Origin: Sedimenticola selenatireducens
GTDB lineage: Bacteria > Pseudomonadota > Gammaproteobacteria > Chromatiales > Chromatiaceae
NCBI RefSeq assembly: GCF_007625115.1
Contig: NZ_VMNH01000007.1
Coordinates: forward strand, 124,001-188,000
Direction: 5' to 3'
DNA length: 64,000 nt
Positions 36,042-46,500 of this stretch are shown here, piece after piece (the stretch's first letter is position 1; each line of letters begins with the position of its first letter). A program made the position numbers and the translations under genes. A model generated the notes under the pieces. The model saw nothing but the letters and a program-made list of their open reading frames with translations. It was not told the origin of the DNA and ran no database searches.

Positions 36042-36526
36042 TGCGACATCGCCTCGCACTAATACAACTTATTTTAGCGGTTTGGTTGCTGTTCCCATTA
36101 ATCCAGGGATGCAGCAACGATCTACCTTCCCCCGAAGAGCAGATCAGGCAACTGATCGTCGCGGGCGAGCAGGCGGTTGAGTCCCGGTCTATCTCTGCAG
36201 TGCAGGCACAGCTGTCAGATCAGTATGCCGATACAGCGGGTCATCAAAAGCGTACGCTTGCTCGTCTCCTGGCGGGTTACTTCATCTCACATCAATCGAT
36301 TCATCTGTTGACCCAGGTTGGCGCAGTAAACCTGATCGGAGAAGATCAGGCCGAGGTGACGGTTTTTGTTGCAGTGGCGGGTCAACCCATTAATGCGCCG
36401 TCAGATTTTCTATCCCTGCGAGCGAATCTTTTGCGTTTTGATCTCACGCTGAGCAAAGAGACGTCACAATGGCTAGTGCGCAGTGCACGCTGGCGGAAGG
36501 CGGATATGAGTGATTTCCTGGAGTAA
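36041..36526 (+). CDS. putative lipoprotein, NTF2-like size
   Basis: A 161-residue exported protein. The N-terminus is a lipoprotein signal with the lipobox LIQGC at residues 20-24. The mature part has an opening helix (EEQIRQLIVAGEQAVESRS) and alternating strands ending WLVRSARWRKADMSDFLE, like small NTF2/SnoaL-type domains in which a helix is followed by a curved sheet. I do not recognise a named family. It is coupled to the DUF302 gene by a TGATG overlap. Confidence 0.7.
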   Translation: MRHRLALIQLILAVWLLFPLIQGCSNDLPSPEEQIRQLIVAGEQAVESRSISAVQAQLSDQYADTAGHQKRTLARLLAGYFISHQSIHLLTQVGAVNLIGEDQAEVTVFVAVAGQPINAPSDFLSLRANLLRFDLTLSKETSQWLVRSARWRKADMSDFLE

Positions 36527-36549
36527 TCATCTCTTGCTTCGAAATGTTG

Positions 36550-36566
36550 TTGGCATAATTACTGCT
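36550..36566 (+). promoter_or_regulatory. sigma54-type promoter before the FliK-like gene
   Basis: TTGGCATAATTACTGCT contains GG (36552-36553) and GC (36564-36565) ten bases apart, the -24/-12 spacing required by RpoN. It lies 41 bp before the start codon. RpoN control of flagellar hook genes is well known, so context and motif agree. Confidence 0.55.
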
Positions 36567-36570
36567 CTTA

Positions 36571-36593
36571 ATCGATTAAAGTTTCCAATCGAT
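36571..36593. promoter_or_regulatory. inverted repeat at the expected transcript start of the FliK-like gene
   Basis: ATCGATT (36571-36577) and AATCGAT (36587-36593) form a perfect 7-bp inverted repeat with a nine-base spacer. It begins six bases after the -12 element, so it covers the predicted transcription start and could be an operator or a 5' mRNA hairpin. Confidence 0.5.
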
Positions 36594-36606
36594 AGCGGAG
36601 CAAACT

Positions 36607-37719
36607 ATGAGCAGTGCGATGACAGGTGCAAATTTAGGTCCATCCTTGATGCCATTTTCACCCGGAAAGGGTCGCTCACTGTCATCTGAGATAACAGCAG
36701 ATGGTTTGAAAGATACTGATTTCAATGCAATATTTTCACAAGAGGTCATTTCTTCAGATAATTTGCCGGGTCTTGAGCAACTCTTGTCGGCGGACCAACT
36801 TTTAGCATTACGCCGATTTTTGGAAGACGGCAATGAGTTGCCGGTTTCGGCAGATATTGCCGACGGAACACTGCTCGGAAACCCGGCGCTGCTTCAGTTG
36901 ATGGTCCAACTGAGTGGAGAGATCGATGCGAAGGAGTCGCTCTCAATAACTGATGGGTCTGCTAAATCACTTGGAGCACAGTTCAGTTTCGCTGATCTGA
37001 AGGCTATGTTACTGCGGCAACAGGGTGGAAGCGGTAATGGGGGCGGATTAGCTGCTGAGCCAGGCGCAAAACCGCTTAATTCTGCCTCACTACTGCTTCC
37101 TAAAGCGGAGATACCGTTTGAGCTGCAATTGATTAAACCATCCTTGTTGTCGACAGATCTATCGACAGCACTCTCACAAGGTAATACAGCGGGTAATACC
37201 GCCACTTTTGCCTCTATGCTGAATGGTATGGATTCGCTCTCTTCTCAACGTACAGGATTATCTGTTCCGCCCCCTATTACGCTTCCAACAGGTGAGAAGG
37301 GATGGGACAACGTCCTGAGTAACCGTATTATGTGGATGGTCGGTAATCAGACGCAGAATGCCTCCTTGCAGATTACACCGCGCCATCTGGGTCCAATCGA
37401 TATTCAGGTTTCTGTGCAGAATGAGCAGACCAGTGTCAGCTTTGTTGCGCAGAATGCTGCAGTCAAAGAGGCGCTTGAAGCCGCCATTCCACGTCTACGT
37501 GAAATGTTTTCCGATAGTAATCTACAATTGGTCAATGTGGATGTGGGCCAGCGTGAGGCAGGTCATTCAAGTAGCTCAGCCGATCGTTTCAACCCGGGGG
37601 GTGGTGATGGTAAAGGCCCGGGAAATTCCAATGGTTTGGGACAATCAGGGGATGAAGAGGGTCTTCCTCAGTCTCCAGTGGTGGCGACAGGTATAGGGCT
37701 TGTCGATGATTATGCCTGA
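36607..37719 (+). CDS. fliK: flagellar hook-length control protein FliK-like
   Basis: A 370-residue protein. The long N-terminal part (1-235) is low in complexity and poorly conserved, as in the ruler region of FliK. The C-terminal domain (about 245-320) has LQITPRHLGPIDIQVSVQNEQTSVSF, VKEALEAAIPRLREMF and a following Ser/Gly-rich tail, matching the FliK C-terminal Flg_hook domain. FliK measures the hook and switches export specificity. No other flagellar gene is next to it, but a sigma54-type promoter upstream fits flagellar control. It could also be a second FliK-like protein of the genome. Confidence 0.8.
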   Translation: MSSAMTGANLGPSLMPFSPGKGRSLSSEITADGLKDTDFNAIFSQEVISSDNLPGLEQLLSADQLLALRRFLEDGNELPVSADIADGTLLGNPALLQLMVQLSGEIDAKESLSITDGSAKSLGAQFSFADLKAMLLRQQGGSGNGGGLAAEPGAKPLNSASLLLPKAEIPFELQLIKPSLLSTDLSTALSQGNTAGNTATFASMLNGMDSLSSQRTGLSVPPPITLPTGEKGWDNVLSNRIMWMVGNQTQNASLQITPRHLGPIDIQVSVQNEQTSVSFVAQNAAVKEALEAAIPRLREMFSDSNLQLVNVDVGQREAGHSSSSADRFNPGGGDGKGPGNSNGLGQSGDEEGLPQSPVVATGIGLVDDYA

Positions 37720-37963
37720 TTGTCAGATGTCCCTCATGCGGCTTTCGTAAATAATAGCTGAAACGTCTCCGCTATCTCGTCTTTTTGTGTTGTTTTGATT
37801 CACTCAAACTAGAATTATCCTGTTTAAAAACAGCATCATACAAATGATGTTGAGGATATTTTGCTGGTTAAACAATTTGCAGGTACGTATCCTGACCAAT
37901 CTTGGTTATTATATCTCTGATACGAACCCGCTTTACCAAGAGATCGAAGGGAGAGACTAGGCC

Positions 37964-38251
37964 GTGCGATTCCTGAAACTGATATTCATTTTTCTGATTA
38001 TGATGATTGGCGCTGCCTTTGCGGTGATGAATGCCGATACTGTAAAACTGAACTACTATTTTGGTGTGCAGGAGTTACCACTTTCAGTGATTCTGGTCGG
38101 AGCAATTGGTGTTGGTGCCTTGTTGGGTGTACTTGCAACACTGGTCGGCTCGCTCAAACTGAAGCGGGAAAATATGACGCTGAAGCACAAGGCCAAGGTA
38201 GCCCGTCAAGAGGTCAATAACCTTAGATCGATTCCGATAAAGGATAGTTGA
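37964..38251 (+). CDS. lapA: LapA (YciS) inner-membrane protein
   Basis: A 95-residue membrane protein with two hydrophobic segments (about 3-22 and 40-62) followed by a helical cytoplasmic tail, with NADTVKLNYYFGVQELPLSVIL between them: the LapA/DUF1049 pattern. With LapB it regulates lipopolysaccharide synthesis through FtsH-dependent turnover of LpxC in E. coli. It starts with GTG after GGGAGAG. lapB follows, as in other gammaproteobacteria. Confidence 0.92.
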   Translation: MRFLKLIFIFLIMMIGAAFAVMNADTVKLNYYFGVQELPLSVILVGAIGVGALLGVLATLVGSLKLKRENMTLKHKAKVARQEVNNLRSIPIKDS

Positions 38252-38329
38252 TATCATGCTAAAAAAAGGGATGGCGCGATTCTCAGGAGAGATTTTTATC
38301 CCGCTCAATAAAATGTCCTCGTTACCATT

Positions 38330-39493
38330 ATGATGGAACTGCTTTGGTTACTACTGCCGGTTGCGGCTGCTTCTGGCTGGTGGGCGGCAAAACGAAGTGA
38401 TGCACGGCAGGATGTGACACTCGCAGAACGGACGCCGGGCTATTTTAGCGGGCTCAACTACCTCCTCAATGAACAGCCCGATAAAGCGATTGATGTTTTT
38501 ATCAAAATGCTTGAGGTGGATAGTGATACAGTCGAAACCCATTTGGCGTTGGGTAATCTGTTCAGACGTCGCGGTGAAGTGGACCGGGCGATAAGAATCC
38601 ATCAAAACCTGATTGCAAGACCCACATTGAATCGTGAACAGCGTGCTCAGGCATTGCTGGAGCTTGGTCAGGATTATATGAAGGCGGGTCTGTTGGATCG
38701 TGCTGAAAGTCTGTTCACTGAACTGGGCGAGATGAATATGTTTCAGTCTCAGGCCTTGGGCAATTTGTTGACCATCTATCAGGAGGAGAAAGATTGGGAT
38801 AAATGCCTCCAGATTGCTAAACGGTTGGAACAACTCACCAATCGATCTTTGCGAAAAGAGTGTGCCCATTTCTATTGTGAATTGGCTGAAGAAGCGCAAT
38901 TCAGGAAAGATCTGAATAAGGCATCGCAGTTGCTCAAAAAGGCACAAATAGCCGATGAGGGTTGTGTTAGGGCGACTATCCTTCAGGGAGAGATTGAAGT
39001 ACTGAATGGCGCTAACAAAAATGCTTTGCGCACATTTCGTCAAGTTGAGCGACAAGATCCGAGTTATTTATCAGAGGTTCTCCCGGCAATTATTGATTGC
39101 CATATGGCATTGGGACAGCGCGCTGAGTTAATCAAATATCTGCATCAGCTTCATCAGAAACATCACACGGTGAGTTGTGTATTGGCTTTGACGGGCTTTA
39201 TCCAGAAGGATGAAGATGATGCCGCGGCAATCCAGTTCCTGGCAAATTTCTTACATGAGCATCCTAATTTGGCAGGGCTCGATCGCATGGTCGAATTATC
39301 CCTCAAAAGTGGTAAAGGAGATGCGCAGGAGAGTTTGGGCATATTGCAACAAATTCTTCAGAAACTTATGGAAAAGCGCCCCGCCTATCAATGTCTGAGC
39401 TGTGGCTTCACTGCAAAGACACTTCACTGGCATTGCCCAAGTTGTAAAACGTGGGGCAGTATTAAACCGCTCCAGGAAGTGGACGAAAACTGA
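38330..39493 (+). CDS. lapB: LapB (YciM) lipopolysaccharide assembly protein
   Basis: A 387-residue membrane-anchored TPR protein. An N-terminal hydrophobic helix is followed by about nine tetratricopeptide-like helical pairs (LNEQPDKAIDVFIKML, THLALGNLFRRRGEVDRAI). A C-terminal rubredoxin-like zinc or iron site is formed by CLSCG and CPSC near residues 363-378. It controls LPS production with LapA and FtsH in E. coli. The lapA-lapB-pyrF order is conserved. Confidence 0.95.
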   Translation: MMELLWLLLPVAAASGWWAAKRSDARQDVTLAERTPGYFSGLNYLLNEQPDKAIDVFIKMLEVDSDTVETHLALGNLFRRRGEVDRAIRIHQNLIARPTLNREQRAQALLELGQDYMKAGLLDRAESLFTELGEMNMFQSQALGNLLTIYQEEKDWDKCLQIAKRLEQLTNRSLRKECAHFYCELAEEAQFRKDLNKASQLLKKAQIADEGCVRATILQGEIEVLNGANKNALRTFRQVERQDPSYLSEVLPAIIDCHMALGQRAELIKYLHQLHQKHHTVSCVLALTGFIQKDEDDAAAIQFLANFLHEHPNLAGLDRMVELSLKSGKGDAQESLGILQQILQKLMEKRPAYQCLSCGFTAKTLHWHCPSCKTWGSIKPLQEVDEN

Positions 39494-39540
39494 CTATAGG
39501 CTAAACCGGAATAGCCCCAGATAAAGAGAATATAGAACTA

Positions 39541-40260
39541 ATGACTGCTGTATCAAAATCACCAAGAATTATTGTGGCGCTGGACTATGCTTCTGCCGCA
39601 CCGGCACTTGATTTGATTTCCGGACTTGATCCCAAGACCTGTCGCCTTAAGGTCGGCAAAGAGATGTTCACCCGTTTGGGCCCTACTTTCGTAGAAAAGT
39701 TAGTGGGGCAGGGTTTTGATGTTTTCCTGGACCTGAAATTTCATGATATCCCCAATACGGTAGCGGCTGCTTGTGCGGCAGCGGCTGATTTGGGTGTATG
39801 GATGGTAAATGTTCACGCCTCCGGGGGGCGCAAGATGATGGTCACTGCCAGAGAGCGGCTTGAGACTTTATCACACCGCCCACTCTTGATTGCGGTAACA
39901 GTATTGACCAGTTTGGGTGAGAAAGATATCGCTGAAGTTGGGTTTCTAGGTGCGCCAGCAGATAATGTGATTCGGCTGGCTCGACTGACCCATGAATCAG
40001 GATTGGATGGCGTTGTTTGTTCACCTCTGGAAGCCGCTGAGGTTCGACCACTGGTCGGCAAGGATTTTTTGCTGGTAACACCGGGCGTTCGTCCAGCGAG
40101 CGCAGCGCAGGATGATCAGAAACGGGTGATGACACCGTTAGATGCGCTGAATAATGGTGCAGATCTTCTGGTGATCGGTCGACCAATAACTGCCGCTGAC
40201 GATCCGCAATTGAGCTTGAATCGTATCCAGCAGGAGATTGCAGGTTTCCCTGGCGGCTAA
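39541..40260 (+). CDS. pyrF: orotidine 5'-phosphate decarboxylase
   Basis: A 239-residue enzyme making UMP from OMP. The barrel carries [14 protein letters not shown] at the start, the catalytic [11 protein letters not shown] (Asp-x-Lys-x-x-Asp), and the phosphate-binding TPGVRP and [11 protein letters not shown]. Length is typical. It ends the lapA-lapB-pyrF cluster. Confidence 0.97.
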   Translation: MTAVSKSPRIIVALDYASAAPALDLISGLDPKTCRLKVGKEMFTRLGPTFVEKLVGQGFDVFLDLKFHDIPNTVAAACAAAADLGVWMVNVHASGGRKMMVTARERLETLSHRPLLIAVTVLTSLGEKDIAEVGFLGAPADNVIRLARLTHESGLDGVVCSPLEAAEVRPLVGKDFLLVTPGVRPASAAQDDQKRVMTPLDALNNGADLLVIGRPITAADDPQLSLNRIQQEIAGFPGG

Positions 40261-40357
40261 ACAGATTGACAATATGGGCTCTCAGGATGGGCCTGCCGGA
40301 CGGTTAGCATGCGTTAAGACATGACGCGTCCTGGCTACTTTGACAGAACATACCCAT

Positions 40358-43300
40358 ATGCTTCACCTCTACCACAGTAATCGATTGGAGCGGCTGGCTG
40401 AGCAGTTGGCCGATATCCTTGTGGTGCCACTCGGTAACCCGTTAACTGCGGAGACCCTTGTGGTACAGCATCAAGGGATGGGGCGTTGGCTTTCTCTGGA
40501 GCTGGCCCAGCGTCTTGGTATCTGCGCCAATACGAATTTCCTACTCCCTGCCGGTTTTATCTGGCAGTTACTTCGCAAGCTCCTTGATGATGTTCCCGAG
40601 CTCGATCGTTATCAACCCGCACAGAATCAGTGGTGGTTGTTTGAGCGACTCGGCAAGCCTCTTTCAGAGAGTTGCTTCTCACCGTTGAATAACTATTTGC
40701 AAACGGATGATGAGTTGATGCGATTTCAATTGGCGGGTGAGATCGCCAACTGTTTTGATCAATACCTGGTGTATCGACCCGAGTGGATCAGGGCTTGGCA
40801 GAGGAGGGAAGTTGCTGCGCCGGGGGATGGCTGGCAAGCCTTGCTCTGGCAAGAGCTACAAGCCAGTCGACGCGGTAAACACTGGGTCGATCTTCAGCAT
40901 CAATTACATGAAGCCGCTGCTACAGGTGCGCTGCATTCGGAACGACTGCCGGGGCGTGTCTGCCTGTTTGCACTGACGTCACTCTCGCCAGGGTATCTGG
41001 ATATTCTACATGCCGCTTCCCAGTGGATGGATATTCATCTCTTCATCCTCAACCCTGCGGAAGGTTATTGGATGGATCTGGTTTCAGAAAAAGAGCATAG
41101 CCAGCGCGAACTGGCGTCTAAAACGGATGCACTTTATCTGGATCAGGGTAATTCGCTTTTGACCTCTCTGGGAGGGCAGGGGCGTGACTTTTTCTCATTA
41201 ATGACCGCCTATGATCCTGGTTCATGGGATGTCTTCATAACGCCAGAGCCGGATACGCTTCTACATCGTATACAGCGCGATATTCTGTTGTCCTATTTAG
41301 ATGATCAAGCTGAATTGAGCCCGTTAGATCCAAATGACCGATCTATTGAGATTCATGTCTGCCACAGTCCGATGCGGGAGTTGGAGGTATTGCATGATCA
41401 ACTGCTGGATCGGTTTAGGTTGGATCCCTCTCTGCAGCCAACAGACATTCTGGTCATGATGCCGGACATGGATACTTATGCACCTTATATCGAGGTGGTA
41501 TTCGGTGAATCCAATGAATTAGCCGCCATTCCCTACACGCTATCAGACCGTAGTCAGATAAACGAGTCGCCAGTTGTTGCCCTGTTTCTACAACTTCTAA
41601 CCTTGGCGGGGGGGCGTTACCCGGTAGACCAGATTATCTCACTACTTGAACCCCCGGTGTTGCATCGACGGTTTGGTCTGGAAGAGAGTGATCTCACCCG
41701 AATCCATCACTGGGTAGAGTTGGTAGCAATTCGTTGGGGAAGAGATGGCTCTGATCGTGCTGCATTCGGTCTGCCGGTAACTGGGCAAAATAGTTGGCAA
41801 ATGGGTTTGGATCGTCTGCTGCTGGGTTATGCGTTTCCCGGAGAGGGCGATGAGCTGTTTAATGGATTACTGCCCTGTGCCGAAGTAGAAGGTTCTGAGG
41901 CACAGATACTCGGCCATCTGCACAGCTTTATCTCCGCTCTCTTTGATCTGGAAGAGCAGATACTTAGTTCAGCACACATGCACGTTTGGAAAGATCGAAT
42001 CAATAATGTGATTGATCGTTTTTTTGACCCGGATGAAGAGACTGTAGATCAGGTGCAGGCACTGCGCAGTGCCATTGCGCGCATAGTGGAGACAGCGACA
42101 CAGGCGGAGTTCCAAGGGACGGTTACCCGCGAGCTGATTATTTCACAACTTCGCCAACAGCTCTCTGTTCCAGCGAGTGGTCGATTCCTCGGGGGTGGGG
42201 TGAACTTCTGTGCCCTAACGCCGATGCGCGCATTGCCTTTCAGAGTGATCTGTATGATCGGCATGAATGACACCGTATTCCCGCGTGACAGACAACCTGT
42301 TGGGTTTGATCTAATGGCAAATAGTCATCGGGTAGGAGACCGCTCGAGACGGGCTGATGATCGCTATCTTTTTCTTGAGACGCTGATCTCTGTACGCGAA
42401 CAACTCTATATCAGCTATACCGGACGTGATATCCGGGATAACAGTCCACTGCCGCCCTCTGTATTGGTCAGCGAGTTGATGGATTATCTGGATGCTACAT
42501 ATGAATTGAGTGCGGAGCATTCTGTCTCGGCTTGTTTGACAACACAACATCCTCTGCAGCCGTTTAATGCCCGTTATTTTAAACCGGACAGTCGGTATTT
42601 CAGTTATTCACAATCCAATTGCCTGGGTGCTGAAGCGCTGTTACATCCCTCGATAAAACCGGCGCCCTTTTTGCCGAAAGCGCTGTCGGAGCCAGATGAA
42701 ACGTGGCGCCACATTGAACTGAATCAGTTGATTGGTTTTTATCTCAATCCCGTTCGCTATCTGTTATCCAGGCGCCTGGGAATAAATATAGCAACTGACC
42801 AAGCCTTGTTGGAGCGTCGTGATCCGTTTGAGTTGGACTATTTTGAGCAGGGTGAACTGTTTGTTCGGTTAGTTCAGGGAACACTGACCGACCTGGATCG
42901 TAACACACTCTTATCCGTGGAGCGTGCCAGAGGGGTGTTGCCGCACGGTGTAACAGGTGAGATAGCGTTTGATGGTCTGGTTGATACAGCCAAGCACTAT
43001 GCCGCCGTCTTGACCTCGTTGAGAAAAGGTCAACAGATTTCCCCGCTTTCTGTTGATCATACGCATGACCGATTGCGTTTGGTGGGACGGCTTGAACAAA
43101 TACAAACTGATGGCGTACTCGGCTACTCATACAACAGACTCCCCGACACCCGACTGTTAGGACTCTGGATACGTCATCTGGTGCTGAATGTATCTGCTGC
43201 GTCGGATGTTATTCCGGTTACACGGTGGTTGAGCCAGGATGGATTGTTGACTTTTTATCCTGTACCTGAGGCGATAACGCTGTTGAATGAGTTGCTGGAT

Positions 43301-43567
43301 CTATATTGGCAAGGTCTCATGCAACCGATACCCCTGTTCCCCAAAAGTTCACGCGCCTATGTGACCCATCTGTTGCAAGATAAACCCCGCGAAAGCTGTT
43401 TGAAGGGTGCATATGAGCGGTGGTTTGGCGGTTTTGCAGGGTATGCTGAATATGACAATCCCTATTATCGTTTGGCCTTTTCCGATGGTGAAGTGCTCAA
43501 TGAACAGTTTGAGGCAATAAGCGAAAGGGTGTTTGGCCCGTTAATATCTGCGATGGAGATGCGCTGA
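40358..43567 (+). CDS. recC: exodeoxyribonuclease V subunit RecC
   Basis: A 1069-residue subunit that recognises Chi and splits the strands in the RecBCD helicase-nuclease. The start at ATG 40358 gives MLHLYHSNRLERLAEQL, matching the E. coli beginning; a TTG 18 bases upstream is possible but unsupported. Motifs of the dead helicase fold include QGMGRWLSLELA, TLSDRS and GMNDTVFPR. It is the first gene of recC-recB-recD, 2 bp before recB. Confidence 0.95.
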   Translation: MLHLYHSNRLERLAEQLADILVVPLGNPLTAETLVVQHQGMGRWLSLELAQRLGICANTNFLLPAGFIWQLLRKLLDDVPELDRYQPAQNQWWLFERLGKPLSESCFSPLNNYLQTDDELMRFQLAGEIANCFDQYLVYRPEWIRAWQRREVAAPGDGWQALLWQELQASRRGKHWVDLQHQLHEAAATGALHSERLPGRVCLFALTSLSPGYLDILHAASQWMDIHLFILNPAEGYWMDLVSEKEHSQRELASKTDALYLDQGNSLLTSLGGQGRDFFSLMTAYDPGSWDVFITPEPDTLLHRIQRDILLSYLDDQAELSPLDPNDRSIEIHVCHSPMRELEVLHDQLLDRFRLDPSLQPTDILVMMPDMDTYAPYIEVVFGESNELAAIPYTLSDRSQINESPVVALFLQLLTLAGGRYPVDQIISLLEPPVLHRRFGLEESDLTRIHHWVELVAIRWGRDGSDRAAFGLPVTGQNSWQMGLDRLLLGYAFPGEGDELFNGLLPCAEVEGSEAQILGHLHSFISALFDLEEQILSSAHMHVWKDRINNVIDRFFDPDEETVDQVQALRSAIARIVETATQAEFQGTVTRELIISQLRQQLSVPASGRFLGGGVNFCALTPMRALPFRVICMIGMNDTVFPRDRQPVGFDLMANSHRVGDRSRRADDRYLFLETLISVREQLYISYTGRDIRDNSPLPPSVLVSELMDYLDATYELSAEHSVSACLTTQHPLQPFNARYFKPDSRYFSYSQSNCLGAEALLHPSIKPAPFLPKALSEPDETWRHIELNQLIGFYLNPVRYLLSRRLGINIATDQALLERRDPFELDYFEQGELFVRLVQGTLTDLDRNTLLSVERARGVLPHGVTGEIAFDGLVDTAKHYAAVLTSLRKGQQISPLSVDHTHDRLRLVGRLEQIQTDGVLGYSYNRLPDTRLLGLWIRHLVLNVSAASDVIPVTRWLSQDGLLTFYPVPEAITLLNELLDLYWQGLMQPIPLFPKSSRAYVTHLLQDKPRESCLKGAYERWFGGFAGYAEYDNPYYRLAFSDGEVLNEQFEAISERVFGPLISAMEMR

Positions 43568-43568
43568 T

Positions 43569-46500
43569 ATGCAACGGCTCTCGCTCATGGATACCCCGCT
43601 TAGTGGCATGAACCTTATCGAGGCAAGTGCCGGTACAGGAAAGACCTACACCATTACGGGTCTCTATATAAGGCTCATTGTTGAGCAGGGCCTGACAGTG
43701 GATCAGGTTCTCGTCGTCACCTATACCAAGGCGGCAACAGCCGAATTGCGTGAACGCATTCGAACAAGAATGGTCGCGCTGAAAAGGGCCTATGAAACGG
43801 GTAAGGATGATGCGTTAAGCCGCGCACTTTTAGTTGAGCATGCGGATTGTGAACAACGGCTGCAACGTTTGAATCTGGCTATTCTCAGTTTTGATCAAGC
43901 GGCTGTATTTACGATTCATGGTTTCTGTCAACGACTGTTGGCACAAAGCGCCTTTGAAAGTGGCATGCCATTCCAAACAGAAATGCTTCTGGATGAGCGC
44001 GAACTGATGCAGGAGATCGTAGACGATTTCTGGCGTATACAGATTCAGGATATTCAGCCAGGCTTACAGCGCTATCTGTTGCAGAACGGTTTTTCGCCCG
44101 AAAGACTTGCGATCGATGTACGGGGCAAGATTAACAAACCCTACATGGAAATCAAGGGTTGCTCCATGCCGGAGGCCATAGCCGATCTTGAATCCACTTT
44201 TTATCGGGTTCTTGGTGAGGTACGCCAGGCGTGGGTGTCATCACGAGATGAGATCACCCGGCAACTTCGGGAGAGTGACGGTCTGAGCCGAAGCAAATAT
44301 CCAATCAATTCGATTGATAACTGGGTCATTGAGATGGATCGCTTTCTCCAATCCAATCCGGGGCCGCGTTTCAAAGCGTTGGAAAAGTTTTCTACCTCGA
44401 CTATAAATGCTTCGCTCAAAAAAACAGGCACTGCACCAAGCCATCCGCTATTTGATCTGTGCGATCAACTGTTACCGATACTGGATGCGTTAGAGCACTA
44501 TTATGAGCAAGCCAGGGTGGCCTTGTTTGAACGATTGATACGCTATATCAATGAAGAATCAAGAGTTCGAAAACTGCGCCTGAGAGTTCAATCCTACGAT
44601 GATTTGTTGTTGAATCTGGATAGGGCGTTACAGGGGCATCGGGCCGAGCAACTTATCCTTGCAGTACGCCGAACCTATGCGGCTGCTTTGATTGATGAGT
44701 TTCAAGACACGGATCCGATTCAGTATGAGATATTTCGTAGACTGTTTCGGTGCGACAGTGGCTCACTTTTTCTGGTGGGTGATCCGAAGCAGGCAATCTA
44801 CAGTTTTCGTGGGGCCGATATTTTTGCCTACCTCAAGGCTCGTGCTGATGCCGGTAACTGTTATACGCTGGATGTGAATTGGCGCTCCGTGCCAGCGTTG
44901 ATTCAAGCGGTTAATACACTTTTTGATCAGCCACAAGGTGGCTTTCTGTTTCCCCAAATCCCGTTTCATCCCACGCTGCCAGCAGAGAAGGAACATCTGG
45001 ATTTGCAGGTAGCCGATGAGGATTCGACCAGTTTTAATGTTGGTTTTATGCCCGGGAAGCTGAGTAAGGAGCAAGCAACCCTTGCTGCGACGCAATGGAC
45101 AGCTGATGAGATTGCCCGGCTTATCCAGTTGGGCAGGGAGAATCAGGCGTTATTAGCGGGTCGATCTTTACAAGGTGGTGATATCGCCGTGCTTGTCAGG
45201 AGTCACCGACAAGGTGAGATGGTCAGGCAGGCCTTATCAGAACGGGGTGTCTACAGTGTCCAGCGTTCTCAACAGGATGTCTTCAAGTCCCATGAGGCAA
45301 TCGAGATTGAGCGGATCATGCTGGCGATTCAATCTCCACACAATGAGGGTTTAATTTTTGCAGCACTGGCAACTGATCTGCTGGGCATTTCGGGTGAGGA
45401 GATTGCGAGGCTGTCCGAAGATGAAGCACGTCTCTCAACTCATCTGGAACAGTTTCATGTTTATCACCTGATCTGGTTGCAACAAGGATTCATCCGCATG
45501 TTCAGACACCTGATGCGTGAATGTCAGGTGGTTGAGCATACACTGAAACTTGAGAATGGTGAACGCAGGCTAACCAATCTATTGCATCTGGCAGAACTGC
45601 TGCATCAGCAAGAGAGGAATACGGCTGCAGGTATGGAATCGATGTGCAACTGGCTGAACCAGTTGCGGCTGGGGGAACGGCCAGAGGATGAGAGTAGCCA
45701 GTTACGTCTTGAGAGTGATGATAACCTGGTGCAGATTGTCACTGTCCACAAGAGTAAGGGGCTGCAGTATTCTGTAGTGTTCGCCCCTTTTGTCTGGGAT
45801 GGGGGTGTGCGGTCTGCAAGGAGCGGCGAAGCCTGTAGTTTTCATGATCCTGAGCAAAATTACAGGGCCGTCCTTGATCTTGGTTCAGCGGATTGGAAAA
45901 CGGCCAATACCATTGCTATTGATGAAGCGCTTGCTGAGAGCTTGCGCCTGCTATATGTAACACTGACACGGGCACAGCATCGCTGTTATATCACCTGGGG
46001 GCAAGTCAGCGGTGCTGATACATCACCACTCGCTTGGCTGCTTCATCCGCCTGCTGGAGGCGTTGCCAGCGACTCAGTCGCACAGTTGGCAATACAGTTC
46101 AAAAAATTAACCGAAGACGATTTACTGAAACGTTTACAGCACTGGGTAGATCAGTTGGAAGGCCATGCAAAAATAGAAAGGCTTGATACGATTCGCTCAC
46201 CTATTCGAGTGAGTGCCATGAGTGAAACACAAGGACAACAGTCGTTGAACTTTGAGTCGCTATGCACTCGCCAGTTTAATCGTAAACTGAGTCGTGGTAA
46301 CGCCGTGACCAGTTTTTCTGCGCTTGCGTCGGGCCATGAATCTTTTGAACGGCCTGATCATGATGCTTTTCAGGAATTTGTAAAGGATGAAGCAGAGCTG
46401 AGGCCGGGGCGTACTCGGTTTACTTTTCCACGCGGCGCTAATCCGGGCAGTTGTCTCCACGCGATTTTTGAGCGCCTTGATTTTTCTGGCCATACGCAAG

